A stretch of DNA of 64,000 bases. Source: Oceanobacillus sp. Castelsardo (lineage in GTDB: Bacteria > Bacillota > Bacilli > Bacillales > Amphibacillaceae). The notes beneath the pieces are model-generated. The model did not search any database. It saw only the letters and a program-made list of their open reading frames with translations, and was not told the origin of the DNA. This document shows positions 62,247-64,000 of the stretch, one piece after another. The position numbers and the translations under genes were made by a program. Each line of letters starts with the position of its first letter. The stretch's first letter is position 1. Location of the stretch: contig NZ_LYCS01000003.1 of assembly GCF_001659985.1 (NCBI RefSeq), positions 276,015 through 340,014 on the forward strand, given 5' to 3'.

Positions 62247-64000
62247 TTAGTTTTCTTCTATTTCTTTACGGTTTTTCTTAAATAACTTCGATAATAATTC
62301 ATAAACGATAGGAACAATAATCAACGTTAATATGGTTGAACTTGTTAAACCACCGATTACAGTTATCGCAAGGCCTTTTGAAATCAAACCGCCACCACCG
62401 GCTCCAAACGCTAATGGGATTAATGCACCAATAGTCGCAATAGCTGTCATTAAAATTGGACGTAGGCGCGTTGTCCCTGCTTCAAGAATCGCTTCACGCA
62501 GGGTCATGCCGGCATGTTCCATACGAATAATCCGGTCTACAAGCACGATAGCATTCGTAACCACGATACCGATTAACATTAATAGACCCATCATGACAGA
62601 AACTGAGATCGTTTCTTTGGCTATTAGCAGCCCTACAAGTGATCCAATCACCGTAAACGGTAATGAGAATAGGATTGCAAATGGCGCGAGGCCTTCACCG
62701 AACGTTACAACCAGGATAAAGTAAACAATCAGAATTGCCGCTAACATTGCCACACCAAGCTGTGTAAATGTTTCCGTCATATCAGCAGCAACACCACCAA
62801 CACCAACGGATACACCTTTAGGCAACTCTAATTCCTCAATTGCACGATCTACTTCAGAAGTCGCTTTTGAAATATCATCTTCTATAATCGTACCTGAAAC
62901 CGTCGCGTAGTATTCTCCTCCACTACGAGCAAGTGTATTTAACGTTGTACCTTCTTCCACGGATACAAGTTCAGAAAGTTGCATTGTTTTACCAAGTGCT
63001 GTCGGTACTTCCGTCGCTAATAGTTCATCAATTGATTTAGGTTGATCAGCTTCTTCCTGTTGGACAATGACATCTAGTGTGTCTCCGTCTTTTTCAACAG
63101 TTGTGATCACTTCTTGCGTTGTAGTTGGGCTTAGCATCATAACGATTTGTCCCGTTGTTAACCCATACTGTAGTAACTCTTCTTGCGATACATTAAATGT
63201 GTACTCTACATACGCATCCTCTGTACTTGATGAAACATCTTCTAAACCATCATTTTCCTTCATCACGTCTTCTACCATTATCACAGATTCATTTAGCTTA
63301 TTTAAATCTTCACTGTAGAAGGTATACTCGAGTTCATTGGTAGACATAGCCATACTAGAGAAGTCTTGGCTTTTCCATTCACCGGATTGATCAATGTTTG
63401 TCACATATTCTAAAACTTCGTCACGTGCTTCTGGGAAATCTTCCATATCTGGATCAAAGATGAGGAACATTAATGCACCGTTTCCTCCTCCGCCCATCAT
63501 CGATGCCATTGGGTCGCCACTATCAGTTACAGATAATTGAACGATGTCAATGTCTTCACGTTTTAGCAGTTCTTCTTCTACCACTTCAATGTTATCTAAT
63601 GTCTCATCCATTAGTTCGCCTGTTTCCGGGGTGTACGTGAGATACATCATTTTTTCTTCTTCACTACCCATGAAACTAAAACCAATTAATGGTGTTAAAG
63701 CCAAACTACCCACTAATAATATAATAGCTGCTAGTGAAGTAATAATCTTGTGGTTAAGCGTCCAGTTAAGGATACCTTTATACCAATTCGCTAATTTACC
63801 AGCCTCTTTATGGTTGCTTTCTGTTTTTTCACTATAAAGCTTCTTCTTAAATAAGAAATGAGAGAGTGCCGGAACAATGGTAATCGCAACAATTAACGAC
63901 GCTACAAGTGCAAATGTCATTGTTAATGCAAATGGCATGAATAATTCCCCTACCATACCACCAACAAAGATAAGTGGTGCGAATACCGCAACTGTTACGA
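62247..64000 (-). CDS. RND family efflux transporter (AcrB/SwrC type), C-terminal part
   Basis: Proton-driven inner-membrane pump of the hydrophobe/amphiphile type; SwrC in Bacillus exports surfactin-like compounds. The coding frame is open to the right edge of the window (VTVAVFAPLIFVGGMVGELFMPFALTMTFALVASLIVA), so this is the last 580 or so residues of a gene of about 1,050 codons. Visible parts: helix block 2-6, the second porter domain (about 100-370 of this piece) and the C-terminal helices with LIGIVVTNAIVLVDRI and GTTRLRPILMTAIATIGALIPLAFG. The start lies outside. Confidence 0.93.
   Translation of the reverse strand, partial: VTVAVFAPLIFVGGMVGELFMPFALTMTFALVASLIVAITIVPALSHFLFKKKLYSEKTESNHKEAGKLANWYKGILNWTLNHKIITSLAAIILLVGSLALTPLIGFSFMGSEEEKMMYLTYTPETGELMDETLDNIEVVEEELLKREDIDIVQLSVTDSGDPMASMMGGGGNGALMFLIFDPDMEDFPEARDEVLEYVTNIDQSGEWKSQDFSSMAMSTNELEYTFYSEDLNKLNESVIMVEDVMKENDGLEDVSSSTEDAYVEYTFNVSQEELLQYGLTTGQIVMMLSPTTTQEVITTVEKDGDTLDVIVQQEEADQPKSIDELLATEVPTALGKTMQLSELVSVEEGTTLNTLARSGGEYYATVSGTIIEDDISKATSEVDRAIEELELPKGVSVGVGGVAADMTETFTQLGVAMLAAILIVYFILVVTFGEGLAPFAILFSLPFTVIGSLVGLLIAKETISVSVMMGLLMLIGIVVTNAIVLVDRIIRMEHAGMTLREAILEAGTTRLRPILMTAIATIGALIPLAFGAGGGGLISKGLAITVIGGLTSSTILTLIIVPIVYELLSKLFKKNRKEIEEN

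Overview
The window is AT-rich DNA from a low-G+C Gram-positive bacterium, most likely a Bacillaceae member of the Oceanobacillus/Virgibacillus/Gracilibacillus type. The signs are AGGAGG-type ribosome sites with frequent TTG and GTG starts, lipoproteins, XylR/CcpA-type operators, HssRS-HrtAB, and genes related to B. subtilis csaA, yitT, yesL and ykaA-pit. The secreted xylanase is rich in Asp/Glu, which would suit a salt- or alkali-tolerant organism. The genus is an inference. I see no rRNA, tRNA, CRISPR, prophage or insertion sequence.

Layout. 1-6.1 kb: csaA, a YitT-family membrane protein, a serC-serA operon behind a ZTP (pfl) riboswitch with a terminator, and an NCS1 nucleobase permease. 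6.13-6.63 kb: a non-coding array of about nine 52-bp tandem repeats. 6.7-14.5 kb: a NERD protein, a uracil-DNA glycosylase, an FMN glutamate-synthase-like enzyme, a DUF1646 transporter, a membrane protein, and a LysR regulator divergent from a CofE-like ligase with a LysR-type palindrome between them.

14.5-35.4 kb is a xylan/xylose utilisation island. It holds galM, a GPH symporter, two xylA copies, xylB, a secreted GH10 xylanase, a CE4 deacetylase without a signal peptide, an aldo/keto reductase, two Gfo/Idh/MocA oxidoreductases, a ThuA protein, a sugar ABC transporter without its ATPase, a YesL protein, a ROK/XylR repressor and a GH43 beta-xylosidase. Four copies of one operator-like sequence (consensus GTTTGTYYANYGRATGAAC) lie upstream of xylA1, the xylanase, xylA2 and the ABC binding protein/xylR pair, so the island looks like one XylR regulon. 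The likely flow is: secreted xylanase makes oligosaccharides, the ABC and GPH systems import them, the GH43 enzyme cuts them to xylose, and XylA/XylB deliver xylulose 5-phosphate.

35.4-48.2 kb: pit with its DUF47 partner, a pair of paralogous lipoproteins (one ending in an OmpA domain), a YbjQ protein, a multicopper oxidase, three small membrane proteins between imperfect direct repeats, an aldehyde dehydrogenase with its DUF779 partner, an amino-acid permease behind a glycine riboswitch, and a second array of roughly 52-bp repeats built from hairpins. 48.2-53.7 kb: a LysR/MFS/sugar isomerase locus, a small GYPGH-repeat protein, a frameshifted queT, an SDR enzyme and a DUF2829 (Tad2-like) protein.

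53.8-64 kb: a haem-stress locus hrtBA-hssRS with an HssR-type direct repeat upstream. A second matching repeat precedes a four-helix, histidine-bearing membrane protein that resembles a piece of haem-copper oxidase subunit I and may be a new regulon member. EamA, HAD and CstA-family genes follow, and an RND efflux gene runs off the right edge. A GGGACAGGT-type palindromic element recurs five times between 40 and 61 kb, mostly at gene ends.
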